A DNA stretch of 64,000 nt from Pseudomonadota bacterium (GTDB lineage: Bacteria; Pseudomonadota; Gammaproteobacteria; Xanthomonadales; Xanthomonadaceae), in assembly GCA_023388355.1 (NCBI GenBank), contig JAEWGI010000068.1, positions 1-64,000 on the forward strand, written 5' to 3'. The notes under the pieces were generated by a model that did no database searches, was not told the DNA's origin, and worked only from the letters and a program-made list of their open reading frames with translations. The position numbers were made by a program, and so were the translations under genes. Below are positions 1 through 9,559 of this stretch, one piece after another; position 1 is the first letter of the stretch; every line of letters starts with the position of its first letter.

Positions 1-244
1 AGAAGTGGTCGATGTAGCCGGATGCCTGGAGGTCAGCGTAACCAGCTACTCGACTGCCAACAACCGCTACAAATGGGCGAATCGCAGCGATCTTCTCGTG
101 CCATCTATCCCTGTCGTAGATGGCCGGCGCCCATGCGTTGATCTGCTCGCGTGTGTAGTGGGCCCGGGCCAGTTGATGTACAGATGACAGGAATACATCT
201 CGAAGGATTGCTTCTTCTCCCGGTATGTACTCGCGGATGAGCAT
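1..244 (-). CDS. GNAT family N-acetyltransferase, N-terminal part (runs off the window)
   Basis: An open frame runs from an ATG at 244 to the window edge, giving 81 residues without a stop. It begins MLIREYIPGEE and continues through VFLSSVHQLA, YTREQINAWAP, FVAVVGSRVAGYADLQ and GYIDHF. These match the N-terminal half of small GNAT acetyltransferases (acetyl-CoA-dependent transfer to an amine), where the VGYADLQ-GYIDHF strands form the core sheet. The acetyl-CoA loop lies beyond the edge, so the substrate cannot be guessed. Base composition is clearly less GC-rich than the neighbouring sugar genes, which suggests an accessory gene. A GTTAGGC heptamer precedes the start by about 9 bases. No convincing ribosome binding site is visible. 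Confidence 0.75.
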   Translation of the reverse strand, partial: MLIREYIPGEEAILRDVFLSSVHQLARAHYTREQINAWAPAIYDRDRWHEKIAAIRPFVAVVGSRVAGYADLQASGYIDHF

Positions 245-552
245 GTTCTGCTGCCTAACACCTAATTAGCCCCCACTTCCGGGGCGGTATCGCCTTTTAT
301 ATTGGCGCAAATCGCGGTGATATTGAATATCACCCCGGATCCGTCGATATGCACTGCCCGATGGCCGGGTCCTTCTGGTTTCCGGCCGGCGCTCGGTGGG
401 CCAGGCAATCGGCTTTTGTCTGCAAGCGACCGTGCCACATCCGTCCCATGCATTCCCCGCCGCTGCAGCCTCACGGCGAACGTTGGTCCGCAACCGTTGC
501 CGGCCGGGTACATGGCACCGCGTCCTTGCCCGGCCACAGGCTCCCAAGGCCC
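245..552. other. Intergenic region without a recognised gene
   Basis: This 308-base stretch lies between the truncated acetyltransferase and the 3' end of the GntP-family permease. Short frames on both strands give arginine/proline-rich translations typical of non-coding GC-rich DNA. The one clear structure is the dyad at 316-334, listed separately. No clear terminator with a T-run is seen. Confidence 0.5.
316..334. promoter_or_regulatory. Perfect 19-bp dyad, possible operator
   Basis: GGTGATATTGAATATCACC is a perfect 9-bp inverted repeat around a single G. It is AT-rich against a GC-rich background, which argues against chance. It lacks the GC stem plus T-run of a terminator, so it looks more like a protein-binding operator. 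It lies 219 bases beyond the permease stop and 72 bases upstream of the acetyltransferase start. The binding protein is unknown. Confidence 0.3.
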
Positions 553-1863
553 CTAGCCCACCAACAGCTCCAGCAACAGCACCCCTGCCAGCCCCACGAT
601 AGAGATCGTCGTCTCCATCACCGTCCATGACGCAAACGTCTGCTTCATCGACAGGTTGAAGAATTCCTTGAACATCCAGAACGCCGAATCGTTGACGTGG
701 GAGCCGAAAACGCTGCCGGCGCCGACGGCCAGGACCATGAGTTCGGGCGAGGCGCCGGTGGTGGCGATGAGGGGGCTGACGACGCCCGCGGCGGTGATGA
801 CGGCGACGGTGGCCGATCCGATCATCACCCGCAGGATGGCGGTGGCCAGCCAGGCGAAGATCAGCGGCGGCATGTGCCAGGCTTCGCTCAGGGCGGCGAT
901 CTGCGCGCCCACGCCGCTGTCCACCAGCACCTGCTTGAACACGCCGCCGGCGGTGATGATGAGCAGGATGACGGCGATACTGGCGATGGCGGCGTTGAGC
1001 CACTTCGTCTGCGTTTCCAGGCTGGCGCCGCGGCGGTGGCCCAGCCACCAGAACGCAAGCAGGGTCGAGAGCAGCAGGGCCACGGTGGGGTTGCCGAGGA
1101 ACAGCAGCGCGGTGCGGACGCCGCCTTCGGGCAGCAAGCCATCGGCCGCCACCGACAGGCCGATCAGCAGCACCGGCGAGAGCGCGATCAGGAACGAGCT
1201 CCAGGTGCCCGGCAGTTCCTTGTGCTCGGTGCTGGAGGCGAACAGGTCCAGCAGCGGCGGGTTGATGTGCTGCATGCGCCGGCCCAGGAACGGTCCGGCG
1301 ATGATGACCGCGGGGATGGCCATGAGGATGCCGTACAGCAGGGTGAGTCCCATGTCGGCGCCGAAGGCGTTGACCAGGATCACCGGGCCCGGATGCGGCG
1401 GCAGGAAGCAGTGGGTGGTGCTGAGCGAGGCGACGGTGGGGATGGCGAGGTAGAGGATCGGCAGCCCGGTCCTGCGCGCCAGCGAGAAGATCAGCGGCAG
1501 CAGGATGATGAAGCCGGCATTGAAGTACAGCGGGATGCCGACCAGGAAGCCGGTGAGCAGCAGCGCCCACTGGATGTTCTTCTCGCCGAAGCGGGCGATC
1601 AGGACGTTGGCGATCTTCTGCGCGGCGCCGCTTTCCTCCAGCACCTTGCCGAGGATCGCGCCGAGCACGATCACCAGCGCCAGGCCGGCCAGCGTGCTGC
1701 CCACGCCGTTGTCGATGGTCTTGAGCAGGTCGGTTGGCGACATGCCCAGGGCAAGCCCCATCGGGATGGCGACGACGAGCAGCGACAGGAACGGGCTGAG
1801 CTTGCGCGCGGTGAGGAAAATCTGCAGCGCGATCGCCACGGCGATGATCAGGAACATGGTCAT
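553..1863 (-). CDS. GntP-family gluconate/sugar-acid:H+ symporter
   Basis: The 436-residue product is very hydrophobic, with about a dozen membrane segments across its full length, and matches the GntP family in length and pattern. Visible family features are the N-terminal LALGMSPTDLL, a GVGSTLAGLALVI helix and the segment TTHCFLPPHPGPV around residue 170. Family members bring gluconate or related aldonic acids across the inner membrane with protons. It is the last gene of a leftward cluster, 61 bases after the xylonate dehydratase, so an aldonate such as D-xylonate or gluconate is the likely cargo; this is inference from context. The ATG at 1863 is preceded by GGGAGG about 9 bases upstream. 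Confidence 0.85.
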   Translation of the reverse strand: MTMFLIIAVAIALQIFLTARKLSPFLSLLVVAIPMGLALGMSPTDLLKTIDNGVGSTLAGLALVIVLGAILGKVLEESGAAQKIANVLIARFGEKNIQWALLLTGFLVGIPLYFNAGFIILLPLIFSLARRTGLPILYLAIPTVASLSTTHCFLPPHPGPVILVNAFGADMGLTLLYGILMAIPAVIIAGPFLGRRMQHINPPLLDLFASSTEHKELPGTWSSFLIALSPVLLIGLSVAADGLLPEGGVRTALLFLGNPTVALLLSTLLAFWWLGHRRGASLETQTKWLNAAIASIAVILLIITAGGVFKQVLVDSGVGAQIAALSEAWHMPPLIFAWLATAILRVMIGSATVAVITAAGVVSPLIATTGASPELMVLAVGAGSVFGSHVNDSAFWMFKEFFNLSMKQTFASWTVMETTISIVGLAGVLLLELLVG

Positions 1864-1924
1864 GCGGTGCGCCCTCCCCGGCGGCTGGTGTCAGGTGCGG
1901 CCGGCGCGTGCCGGCCGTCGATGT

Positions 1925-3919
1925 TCATTGCGCGCGCAGCGCCTCGCGCCCGGCGCGCAACGTTTCGATGATGCGGTCCACGTCGTAGACGCAGCCGCCC
2001 CAGGTGCCGCCGCTGGCGTCCTGCAGCGCGGCCCACAGGCGGGTGTCGACCGGCAGCTTCGGGTGCGCGGCGATCGCCGGGTGCACCTCGCGCGTGGCCA
2101 GCAGCGCGGCGGCGACGTCGGGCGCGAGCGGCGCATCCGGATCGGTGCCGATGAAATCGAGCCGGCCTTCCAGCCGGGTGCGGTCGATGACGATGCGCAC
2201 CAGGTCGCCGTCGCGCAGGCGGCCGATCGGCCCGCCGGCCAGCGCCTCGGGGCCGACGTGGCCGATGCAGGCGCCGGTCGACACGCCCGAGAAGCGCGCA
2301 TCGGTGATCACCGCCACGTGCTTGCCCCAGGGCAGGTGCTTGAGCGCGGAGGTGAGCTGGTAGGTCTCCTCCATGCCGGTGCCGGCGGGACCGCAGCCGG
2401 CGAGCACGACGATGTCGCCGGCGCGCACCGCGTCCTCGCCCTTGGACTTGATCGCGCGGATCGCGTCGCGCTCGGTGGCGAACACGCGCGCCGGGCCGGT
2501 GTGGCGGTAGACGTTGTCGGCATCGACCACGGACGGGTCGATGGACGTGGCCTTGATCACCGAGCCGTCGGGCGCGAGGTTGCCGCGCGGGAACACCAGC
2601 GCGCTGGACATGCCCGCGGCACGCGCCGCGTCCGGGCCCATGATCACGTGGTCCGGATCGACGCCGTCGAGTTCGCGCAGGCGCTCGCGGGCGATGCGGC
2701 GCGCGTCGCTGCGCTCCCACCAGTCGAGCGTGTCGCCCAGCGGGTGGCCGGTGACGGTCAGCGCGTCCAGGTGCAGCAGGCCCATGCGCCGCAGGTGCAG
2801 CATCACCTCGGGCACGCCGCCGGCCATGAACACCTGCACGGTGGGATGGTGGCGCGGGCCGTTGGGCAGCGCGTCGACCAGGCGCGGCGTGGCGCGGTTG
2901 GCGCGGATCCAGTCGTCCACCGTCGGCCGTTCGACACCGGCGGCATGCGCGATCGCCGGCACGTGCAGCAGCAGGTTGGTCGAGCCGCCGAACGCGGCGT
3001 GCACCACCAGCGCGTTCTCCACCGCCTCGCGGGTGAGGATCGCCGACAGCGGCACGCCCTGCCCCGCCAGCGCCATCAGCGCCAGCGCGGAGCGGTGGGC
3101 GATGTCGGTCCAGGCCGGTTCGCCCGAGGGCGCGAGTGCGCTGTGCGGCAGCGCGATGCCGAGCGCTTCGGCAATCACCTGCGAGGTCGCTGCCGTGCCG
3201 AGGAACTGGCAGCCGCCGCCGGGCGAACCGCAGGCGCGGCAGCCCATGGCCGCGGCGTGCTCGAGGTCGATCAGGCCGTGCGAGAAGCGTGCGCCGATGG
3301 TCTGCACGATGGCGGTGTCCTCGGCGCCGCGCGCCGGCAGGGTGACGCCGCCGGGCACGACCACGCCGGGCAGGTCGCCGCAGCCGGCCAGGGCCAGCAT
3401 CATCGCCGGCAGGCCCTTGTCGCAGGTGGCCACGCCCAGCACGCCGCGGCGCACGGGCAGCGAGCGCACCAGGCGCCGCATCACCACCGCCGCATCGTTG
3501 CGGTACGGCAGGCTGTCGAACATGCCGGTGGTGCCCTGGGTGCGGCCGTCGCAGGGATCGGAGCATGCAACCGAGAACGGCAGGCCGCCGTTGGCCGCGA
3601 AGGTCTCGGCCGCGGTGCGCACCATCCGGTCGAGCTCCCAGTGGCCGGTGTGCAGGCCGAGCGCGACCGGCTGGCCGTCCTCGGCGCGCAGGCCGCCCTG
3701 GGTGCTGACGATGAGATAGGGATCGCGGCCGACTTCGGAAGCGCGCCAGCCCATGCCCGCGTTCTGGGTCATGCCGAACAGGTGGCCGCTGGGCGAATCG
3801 CGCAGGGTGTCGGCGTCGATGGGCAGGCGGCCCGGGGGGCCTTCGCCGGAGGTGCGCGAACCGGCGATGGCGGAGCCGTCGCCGAGGAGGACGTCGAGGT
3901 CTGGGCGCGTGGAGGTCAT
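1925..3919 (-). CDS. YjhG/YagF-type D-xylonate dehydratase (IlvD/Edd family)
   Basis: The 664-residue protein belongs to the dihydroxy-acid/6-phosphogluconate dehydratase family and matches the E. coli YjhG/YagF branch almost throughout, for example [43 protein letters not shown] and [16 protein letters not shown]. The cysteines in those segments are the expected iron-sulfur cluster ligands. YjhG and YagF dehydrate D-xylonate to 2-keto-3-deoxy-D-xylonate, the second committed step of non-phosphorylative xylose breakdown. The ATG at 3919 has GGAG 6 bases upstream. It shares strand and direction with the downstream permease and the upstream aldehyde dehydrogenase and FAH genes, although a 327-base repeat-filled gap separates it from the dehydrogenase. 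Another aldonate, such as L-arabinonate, cannot be excluded as substrate. Confidence 0.9.
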   Translation of the reverse strand: MTSTRPDLDVLLGDGSAIAGSRTSGEGPPGRLPIDADTLRDSPSGHLFGMTQNAGMGWRASEVGRDPYLIVSTQGGLRAEDGQPVALGLHTGHWELDRMVRTAAETFAANGGLPFSVACSDPCDGRTQGTTGMFDSLPYRNDAAVVMRRLVRSLPVRRGVLGVATCDKGLPAMMLALAGCGDLPGVVVPGGVTLPARGAEDTAIVQTIGARFSHGLIDLEHAAAMGCRACGSPGGGCQFLGTAATSQVIAEALGIALPHSALAPSGEPAWTDIAHRSALALMALAGQGVPLSAILTREAVENALVVHAAFGGSTNLLLHVPAIAHAAGVERPTVDDWIRANRATPRLVDALPNGPRHHPTVQVFMAGGVPEVMLHLRRMGLLHLDALTVTGHPLGDTLDWWERSDARRIARERLRELDGVDPDHVIMGPDAARAAGMSSALVFPRGNLAPDGSVIKATSIDPSVVDADNVYRHTGPARVFATERDAIRAIKSKGEDAVRAGDIVVLAGCGPAGTGMEETYQLTSALKHLPWGKHVAVITDARFSGVSTGACIGHVGPEALAGGPIGRLRDGDLVRIVIDRTRLEGRLDFIGTDPDAPLAPDVAAALLATREVHPAIAAHPKLPVDTRLWAALQDASGGTWGGCVYDVDRIIETLRAGREALRAQ

Positions 3920-3957
3920 GGCTGGCTCCGGACGGCGCGATGGTGCGGCGGCCTGCT

Positions 3958-4236
3958 CCTTCCCCCGCTAGCGGGGGAAGGTCGGGATGGGGACGCGGGC
4001 CGCAGCGCGGCTCGCGGAAGGTCACTGGCTGCGGGCTGGCCCCCACCCCAGCCCGTCCGGCCCGGCGCAGCGCGCCGGGCGTTCGGATGACCTGCACGGC
4101 AGTGCCGTGCCAGCAGGTCCTCCTCACCCCCCGCGCGCGGGGGAGGGAGCAAAGCGTGGCGGTGCGAGGAACTGCCCCTTCCCCCGCTTGCGGGGGAAGG
4201 TTGGGATGGGGGCGCGAGCCGCGGAGCGGCTCGCGT
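3958..4236. repeat. REP-like palindrome cluster in the 3920-4246 gap
   Basis: Two near-identical palindromes, CCTTCCCCCGC-TA/TT-GCGGGGGAAGG, lie at 3958-3981 and 4177-4200. Each is followed by the same tail (GGGATGGGG, then GCGGCTCGCG), so the units 3958-4020 and 4177-4236 are direct repeats about 219 bases apart. Between them are a related G-rich palindrome near 4123-4149 and a small dyad CACGGCA-G-TGCCGTG at 4095-4109. The layout is that of bacterial REP/BIME elements. It sits inside an otherwise co-directional cluster and could stabilise or terminate the upstream transcript. No gene is seen in the gap. Confidence 0.7.
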
Positions 4237-4246
4237 GCAGGCGCAG

Positions 4247-5848
4247 CTAGACGTCACGCGTGGTCCATTCGCCGTCGACCAGGCGCGGCAGGCGGCCGTC
4301 GGGGTTCCTGTCCCGCAGTTCCGCAGGCAGGCGGTGCTGGCGGACGTTGTCGTAGCTGTGCAGGGCGGAGAAGCGGATCAGCGAGGCGGGAATGCCCACG
4401 GCGGTGAAGGCCGGATGGCCGGTGGCCGGGAACGGGCCGCCGTGGTTCATGGCCGCGCTCACCGCAACGCCGGTGGGCATCTTGTCGTTGAGCAGGCGGC
4501 CCACGCGGGTGCGCAGGATCGGCGCCAGCGCGTCGTAGGTCGCGTCGTCCGATCCGCCGGTGTCGCTGTAGATGGTGCCGGTGAGGTTGCCCTCCATCGC
4601 CTCGGCCACCTGCAGGGCCTGCGCGTCCGAGTCGGCCACGACCACGAGGTTGACGTGGCCGAAGGCCTCGGACTGCAGGGCTTCGGGATCGGCCAGGAAG
4701 CGCTCGCCGCTCACGCGCAGCACGGTGGGCTGGTAGGCGAACCCGGGCGCGTCCCTGGCAATGCTGCCGCCTGCCAGCAGTTCGGCGCCGGCCGACTGCA
4801 GCCGGGCGACGGTGGAGGCGATCTCGTCGGGCGACTGCGGCGAAAGCAGCACGCCGGGAGTGGCGCCCGCGGTGTGCGTGCGCAAGGTCGCGACGAAGGC
4901 TTCGGCGTGCTCGCCCGCGGTGAGCACGGTCACGCCGGGCTTGGTGCAGAACTGGCCCGCGCCCATCGCGCAGGAGCCGTGCAGTTCGGTGGCGATGGCC
5001 TCGCCGCGCTCGCGCAGCGCGCCGGGCAGGACGAACACCGGATTGACGCTCGACATCTCCAGGTAGATCGGCTTGCCCACCGCATCGGCGGCGGCCTTGA
5101 GCTTCGTTCCCGCCGAACGCCCGCCGGTGAACGCCACCGCGCCCACGCGCGGGTCGGCCACCAGGCGCAGGCCGAGTTCGCCCGGGCTGCGGAAGAACAT
5201 CTGCACCGCGCCGGTCGGCAGGCCGGTGGCCTGCGCCGCTTCCAGCGCGGCTTCGGCCAGCAGCACCGAGGTGCGCGGGTGCGCGGGGTGCGCCTTGGCG
5301 ATCACCGGGTTGCCGGCGGCGATGGCCGCGGCGAAGTCGCCGCCGGAGATGCCGTTGAACGCGTACGGGAAGTTGTTCGGGCCGAACACCACCACCGGCC
5401 CGCCGAGCGGCGCGTGGATCGAGCGGATGCCGGCAGCGGTGTCGATGGTCGGCCGGCGCCAGCCGCCGTCGCGCGCGGCCTTCGCGGCCTGGCGCAGCTG
5501 GCCGGTGGTGCGCGGCAGTTCGGCGTTGCGCAGGCGCGGCTCCACCGGCAGGCCGGTTTCGCGGTGCGCGGTTTCGATCAGCGCTTCGGCGCGCGCTTCG
5601 ATCGCGTCGGCGTAGCGCTCCAGGAAGCTGGCGATGGTCCCGGCCGGCAGGCGCGCCATCTCCGCGGCGGCGGCGTGGCCGGCATCGAGCATGGCGTCCA
5701 GGTCGTCCCTGCCCGAGACCGGATAGGCGTGTTCGGCGATCGTCTCGCGGGTGGACGGGTTGTAGGCGTTGAAGTGTCCGCTGGGGGACCGGGCCTGGTG
5801 CCAGGCGCCGTCGAGCAGGATCGGTTGCAGGTCGGGGGAGGTAGTCAT
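4247..5848 (-). CDS. Alpha-ketoglutaric semialdehyde (2,5-dioxovalerate) dehydrogenase
   Basis: The 533-residue aldehyde dehydrogenase oxidises an aldehyde with NAD(P)+ through a thiol intermediate. The catalytic cysteine is Cys301 in [10 protein letters not shown] and the general base is Glu264 in YLEMSSVNP; the nucleotide-binding FTGG motif is at 240-243. The [26 protein letters not shown] stretch (described by its parts [10 protein letters not shown] and GGDFAAA, residues 155-174) and the substitution-rich C-terminus are typical of KGSADH enzymes rather than generic aldehyde dehydrogenases. KGSADH makes alpha-ketoglutarate, the final step of Weimberg-type pentose or glucarate routes. The start at 5848 overlaps the stop of the upstream FAH gene by four bases (ATGA), implying coupled translation. 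Confidence 0.88.
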   Translation of the reverse strand: MTTSPDLQPILLDGAWHQARSPSGHFNAYNPSTRETIAEHAYPVSGRDDLDAMLDAGHAAAAEMARLPAGTIASFLERYADAIEARAEALIETAHRETGLPVEPRLRNAELPRTTGQLRQAAKAARDGGWRRPTIDTAAGIRSIHAPLGGPVVVFGPNNFPYAFNGISGGDFAAAIAAGNPVIAKAHPAHPRTSVLLAEAALEAAQATGLPTGAVQMFFRSPGELGLRLVADPRVGAVAFTGGRSAGTKLKAAADAVGKPIYLEMSSVNPVFVLPGALRERGEAIATELHGSCAMGAGQFCTKPGVTVLTAGEHAEAFVATLRTHTAGATPGVLLSPQSPDEIASTVARLQSAGAELLAGGSIARDAPGFAYQPTVLRVSGERFLADPEALQSEAFGHVNLVVVADSDAQALQVAEAMEGNLTGTIYSDTGGSDDATYDALAPILRTRVGRLLNDKMPTGVAVSAAMNHGGPFPATGHPAFTAVGIPASLIRFSALHSYDNVRQHRLPAELRDRNPDGRLPRLVDGEWTTRDV

Positions 5849-6663
5849 GACACGGGGTTCTCCAGGATCAGTCCGTCGATGTCGATGCGTACGACGTCTC
5901 CGGAACGCAGGGTGAAACCTTCGCCGGGCACGATGCCGGTGCCGGTGAACAGGAACGCGCCCGGCGGCTGGCGCAGTTCGCGCAGCAGCCAGCCGGCAAG
6001 CTCGTCGAGTCCGCGCTTGATCTGCGAGGTGCGGGTGCTGCCGGAAAAGGCAGCGCTGCCGTTGCGGCGGATCTCGAGTGCGACGGACAGGTCGCGCATG
6101 CTGTCGACATCGCACAGGCGGATGCCGGGGCCGATCGCGCAGCCGCCGTCGTAGACCTTGGCCTGCGGCAGGTACAGCGGGTTCTCGCCCTCGATGCTGC
6201 GCGAGGACACGTCGTTGCCGGTGGCGTAGCCGACGATGCCGCCATCGGCGGCGACCACCAGCACCAGTTCGGGTTCGGGCACGTCCCACTGGCTGTCGGC
6301 GCGCACCCGGATCGGCGCGCCGTGGCCCGACACGCGCCAGCCGTTGGCCTTGAAGAACAGCTCCGGGCGCTCGGCGCCATAGACCTTCTGGTACACGTCC
6401 GCGCTCTGCGATTCGGCCTCGCGCGCCATGCGGCTGCTGAGGTAGGTGACGCCGCTGGCCCAGACTTCCTGGTGGTCTTCCACCGGCGCCAGCAGCGGCG
6501 CGTCGGCGGCGGCGCCCTGCGGCAGCTGCGCGAGCGCGTCGCGCGCGCCCGACGAGGGCTGGCCCAGCCAGCGCGACAGGGTGAAATCTTCCGGCAGGTA
6601 GCGTCCGTCGAGCGCCCAGCGCGGGCCTCCGGCGGTGGCGTGGCGGGTCAGCAGGCTGTGCAT
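5845..6663 (-). CDS. FAH-family hydrolase/dehydratase, probable 2-keto-3-deoxy-D-pentonate dehydratase
   Basis: The 272-residue product carries the fumarylacetoacetate-hydrolase fold in its C-terminal two thirds: [36 protein letters not shown] and [12 protein letters not shown]. The acidic residues in these segments bind the divalent metal. Members of this family act on 2-keto-3-deoxy sugar acids, and in Weimberg pathways an FAH-fold enzyme converts 2-keto-3-deoxy-pentonate to alpha-ketoglutaric semialdehyde. The four-base overlap with a KGSADH gene supports that step here. The ATG at 6663 fits the family N-terminus; a longer frame upstream is rich in arginine and unlike the family. The upstream region is shared with the divergent SMP-30 gene. 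Confidence 0.82.
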   Translation of the reverse strand: MHSLLTRHATAGGPRWALDGRYLPEDFTLSRWLGQPSSGARDALAQLPQGAAADAPLLAPVEDHQEVWASGVTYLSSRMAREAESQSADVYQKVYGAERPELFFKANGWRVSGHGAPIRVRADSQWDVPEPELVLVVAADGGIVGYATGNDVSSRSIEGENPLYLPQAKVYDGGCAIGPGIRLCDVDSMRDLSVALEIRRNGSAAFSGSTRTSQIKRGLDELAGWLLRELRQPPGAFLFTGTGIVPGEGFTLRSGDVVRIDIDGLILENPVS

Positions 6664-6788
6664 GACGGCGGTTCCAGGAAGGCGGTGTGGGGATGCGCCG
6701 CAGCGGCGCGGATGCGATGCACGAACGACCGGATCGATGTCGCCGCGGGGACTGCAAAAATACGCGATCGACGTGCATGCGCGGAGTA

Positions 6789-6808
6789 GCGGTTGCGCAT
6801 GCAACCGC
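6789..6808. promoter_or_regulatory. 8-4-8 inverted repeat in a divergent promoter region, possible operator
   Basis: GCGGTTGCGCATGCAACCGC is an exact 8-bp inverted repeat around four bases. It lies in the 287-base gap between the leftward FAH/KGSADH genes and the rightward SMP-30 gene, where a shared regulator would bind. It has no T-run, so it is unlikely to be a terminator. The regulator is unknown; the LacI-family protein encoded at 19,726 is one candidate. Confidence 0.35.
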
Positions 6809-6950
6809 ATCCGCGCGGCGCGCGCGCAGGCGCAGCGGCTATGATCACGCGGCCGGATGCGATGGCGCCTGCCGCGCGGCGCATGCCCTGCCCGGGCCTG
6901 CACCCGCGGAGCGCGACGCGCCGGCCGCCACTTCCACACAGGACATGCCG

Positions 6951-8048
6951 ATGCGACTGCTGCCCACGATGCTCACCGCCGCGATTGCCGCCACCCTCGC
7001 CGCCTGCTCGCCCGCCGCGGATGGCGACGCCGCCGCCAGCAGCGCCGCGGCCGCCGATGCCGCGGCCCCGACGGAGACGCCCATGACATCCTTCGACACG
7101 GTCGGCCAGCTGACCTCCTGGGACGCCGCGTTCGCCGACGTCGTGGACGCCGGCGCGCGCATCGAGAAGCTCACCGAAGACAGCTTCACCTGGTCCGAAG
7201 GCCCGACCTGGGTCGCGGCCGACGGCGGCTACCTGCTGTTCAATGATCCGCCCGAGAACCGCATGTACCGCTGGACGCAGGCCGACGGCCTGTCGCTGTT
7301 CCTGGAGCCCTCGGGCTACGCCGGCGAGCCTCTGGAGGAGTTGCGCGAGGCCGGCGCCAACGGACTGTTCACCGAAGCCGACGGCAGCGTGCTGCTGGCC
7401 GACTCCGGCACGCGCCTGGTGGCACGCCTCAACCCCGCCGACAAGACCCGCACCACCCTGGCCGACCGCTTCGACGGCAAGCGTTTCAACAGCCCCAACG
7501 ACGTGGTCGCGCGCGGCGACGGCAGCGTGTTCTTCACCGATCCGCCGTACGGGCTGAAGGACGGCGACGAATCGCCGGTCAAGGAGCAGCCCGTCAACGG
7601 CATCTACCGCATCGACGCCGACGGCAGCGTGCATCTCGTGGACGATTCGCTCAACCGTCCCAACGGCCTGGCCTTCTCGCCCGACGGCAACACGCTGTAC
7701 GTGGCCAACTCCGACGACACGCGGCCGATCTGGATGGCGTACACGCTCGATGCGGCCGGCAACGCCACCGACAGCCGCGTGTTCGCCGATGCCTCGGACC
7801 TGATGGGCGACGGCGCGCAAGGCCTGCCCGACGGCCTGGCGGTGTCCACCGAAGGCCTGATCTTCGCCACCGGCCCCGGCGGCGTGATCGTGATGGACGC
7901 GGACGGCAAGCGCCTGGGCCGGATCGAGACCGGCAGCGCGATCGCCAACTGCGCCTTCGGCGACGACGGCCGCACGCTGTACATGACCTCGCACAGGTTC
8001 CTCGCGCGGGTGCCGCTGAAGGTGGTGGGGCTGGGCTTTCAGGACTGA
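6951..8048 (+). CDS. SMP-30/gluconolactonase-family lipoprotein
   Basis: The product (365 residues from the ATG at 6951) starts with a lipoprotein signal ending LAAC, then a linker of alanine-rich low complexity to about residue 45. The rest is a six-bladed SMP-30/gluconolactonase propeller: [26 protein letters not shown], given here as EGPTW at the start and NDPPENRM after it, then [13 protein letters not shown] [22 protein letters not shown] and [11 protein letters not shown]. Conserved Glu, Asn and Asp in those motifs bind the metal. Such enzymes open aldonolactones, so a periplasmic xylono- or gluconolactonase feeding the adjacent xylonate genes is plausible. The in-frame ATG at 6945 is an alternative; AGGA at about 6939-6942 fits 6951 better. 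Confidence 0.85.
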   Translation: MRLLPTMLTAAIAATLAACSPAADGDAAASSAAAADAAAPTETPMTSFDTVGQLTSWDAAFADVVDAGARIEKLTEDSFTWSEGPTWVAADGGYLLFNDPPENRMYRWTQADGLSLFLEPSGYAGEPLEELREAGANGLFTEADGSVLLADSGTRLVARLNPADKTRTTLADRFDGKRFNSPNDVVARGDGSVFFTDPPYGLKDGDESPVKEQPVNGIYRIDADGSVHLVDDSLNRPNGLAFSPDGNTLYVANSDDTRPIWMAYTLDAAGNATDSRVFADASDLMGDGAQGLPDGLAVSTEGLIFATGPGGVIVMDADGKRLGRIETGSAIANCAFGDDGRTLYMTSHRFLARVPLKVVGLGFQD

Positions 8049-9559
8049 TCCTGCTCTGCGGCGGTGAGCGCATGCGCCACCGCCGCAGGGCCCGCGTCGC
8101 CGAGCGCGGCGTAGGCCTGGCGCATCGCGTCGGCAAAGCGCTGGTCCGACGCCAGCGGTGCGAACACCGGTTCGATGGCGAGGAAGGCGGCGACGTCATG
8201 TGTGGCGTCGCCGTTCGCCGAGCGGCCGATGCCGGCAAGCTGCGCCGCGAGTGGATCGACCAGCGCCTGGCCGTTGCGCGCCTGGCGGGCCACGAAATGC
8301 AGCCAGCCGGCGACTGGCAGGCACAGTCGGTCGATGCGGCGGCCAGTGGCCAGCGCATCGGCGATGGTGCCGAGCAGGCGCACCGGGATCTTCTGCGAAC
8401 CGTCCCAGGCGATCTGCGCCAGCAGGTGGCGGATGGCCGGATTGCGGAAGCGTTCGCGGATCGCGTCGACGTAGGCGTCCGGATCGAAGCCGTCCGGCAG
8501 CGCCAGGGTCGGCACGATGTCCACGCGCATCAGCCGCTCCGCGAAGCCGGCCAGCGCGGGGTTGCGCATCGCGTCGGCGACCGTATCGATGCCCATCAGA
8601 GAACCGAGGTAGGCCAGCGCCGAGTGCGGCGCGTTGAGCAGGCGCAGCTTGGCGCGGTCGTAGCCGGCGATGTCGCCGCTCATCACCACGCCGGCGTTCT
8701 CGAAGCGCGGGCGGCCGCTGCGGAAATCGTCCTCGACCACCCACTGCGCGTACGCCTCGCGCTGTACCGGCCAGGCGTCCTCGACGCCGAGCGCGGACGA
8801 CACCCGCGCGCGCAGCGCGTCGTCGCTGGCCGGGGTGATGCTGTCGACCATCGAGCGCGGGAACGCGACTTCGGCCTCGATCCACGCCGCAAGGCCGCGA
8901 TCGACGCGACGCGCGTAGTCGAGCACCGCGCGGCGCAGGCGACCACCGTTGTCGGCGAGGTTGTCGCAGCTGAGCACGGTGTACGGCGCAAGCCTGCGCT
9001 CGCGGCGCTCGCGCAGTCCGGCCACCAGCCAGCCGATCGCGCTGATCGGCTGTTCCGGCGAGACCAGGTCGCGGGTGATGTCCGGATGCGCGGCGTCGAC
9101 GCCGTCGGGCGACAGGCAATAGCCCTTCTCGGTGATGGTCAGGGTCACCAGCCGCACCTGCGGATCGACCAGCCGCGCCATCACCGCCCTGCGCTGCTGC
9201 GGCGCGCACAGCACTTCGCGGATCGAACCGACCACGCGCAGCGACGGCTGCTCGCCCAGCAGGGCGAGCGTATACAGCCCGTCCTGCGGCTGCAGCGCGT
9301 CGCGCACGCCGGGGTTGTGCAGCGACACCGCGCAGATCGCCCAGTCGGGATCCTCGCCGAGCAGGTCGTCGAGGTACACCGCCTGGTGGGCGCGATGGAA
9401 CGCGCCCGGGCCGAAATGCACCACGCCGATGCGCGTGGCCTCGCGATCGTAGGCCGGGCGGCGCACCTGCGCCGGCAGCGACGCCAGCGTCGCCGCGCCC
9501 AGCCTGGGCTGGTCCGGTTCCCCCGACGCCGGAGCCTGCGCCCTGGACACCTGGCTCAC
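8039..9559 (-). CDS. uxuB: D-mannonate oxidoreductase / fructuronate reductase (mannitol dehydrogenase family)
   Basis: The 506-residue protein has the polyol-specific long-chain dehydrogenase layout. An N-terminal Rossmann domain carries GVVHFGPGAFHRAHQAVY, and TLTITEKGYCL, LSCDNLADNG and FPRSMVDSITP follow; the C-terminal helical domain contains KLRLLNAPHSALAYLG and DGSQKIPVRLL. These are the mannonate/fructuronate reductase motifs, with the catalytic lysine in the last segment. It reduces D-fructuronate to D-mannonate with NADH. The GTG start overlaps the GH3 stop by four bases, and the mannonate dehydratase lies three genes upstream in the same operon, which fits the assignment. Its 3' end overlaps that of the convergent SMP-30 gene by 10 bases. 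Confidence 0.9.
   Translation of the reverse strand: MSQVSRAQAPASGEPDQPRLGAATLASLPAQVRRPAYDREATRIGVVHFGPGAFHRAHQAVYLDDLLGEDPDWAICAVSLHNPGVRDALQPQDGLYTLALLGEQPSLRVVGSIREVLCAPQQRRAVMARLVDPQVRLVTLTITEKGYCLSPDGVDAAHPDITRDLVSPEQPISAIGWLVAGLRERRERRLAPYTVLSCDNLADNGGRLRRAVLDYARRVDRGLAAWIEAEVAFPRSMVDSITPASDDALRARVSSALGVEDAWPVQREAYAQWVVEDDFRSGRPRFENAGVVMSGDIAGYDRAKLRLLNAPHSALAYLGSLMGIDTVADAMRNPALAGFAERLMRVDIVPTLALPDGFDPDAYVDAIRERFRNPAIRHLLAQIAWDGSQKIPVRLLGTIADALATGRRIDRLCLPVAGWLHFVARQARNGQALVDPLAAQLAGIGRSANGDATHDVAAFLAIEPVFAPLASDQRFADAMRQAYAALGDAGPAAVAHALTAAEQDQS

Noticed and set aside
266..1570. Long minus-strand frame of 434 residues
   Set aside because: It is a shadow of the permease gene in another frame; the translation is rich in Arg, Pro, Ala and His with no family motif.
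1860..4127. Very long open frames opposite or across the xylonate dehydratase, including a 755-residue one
   Set aside because: Extreme GC keeps stop codons rare. The dehydratase frame shows clear YjhG motifs and these frames do not.
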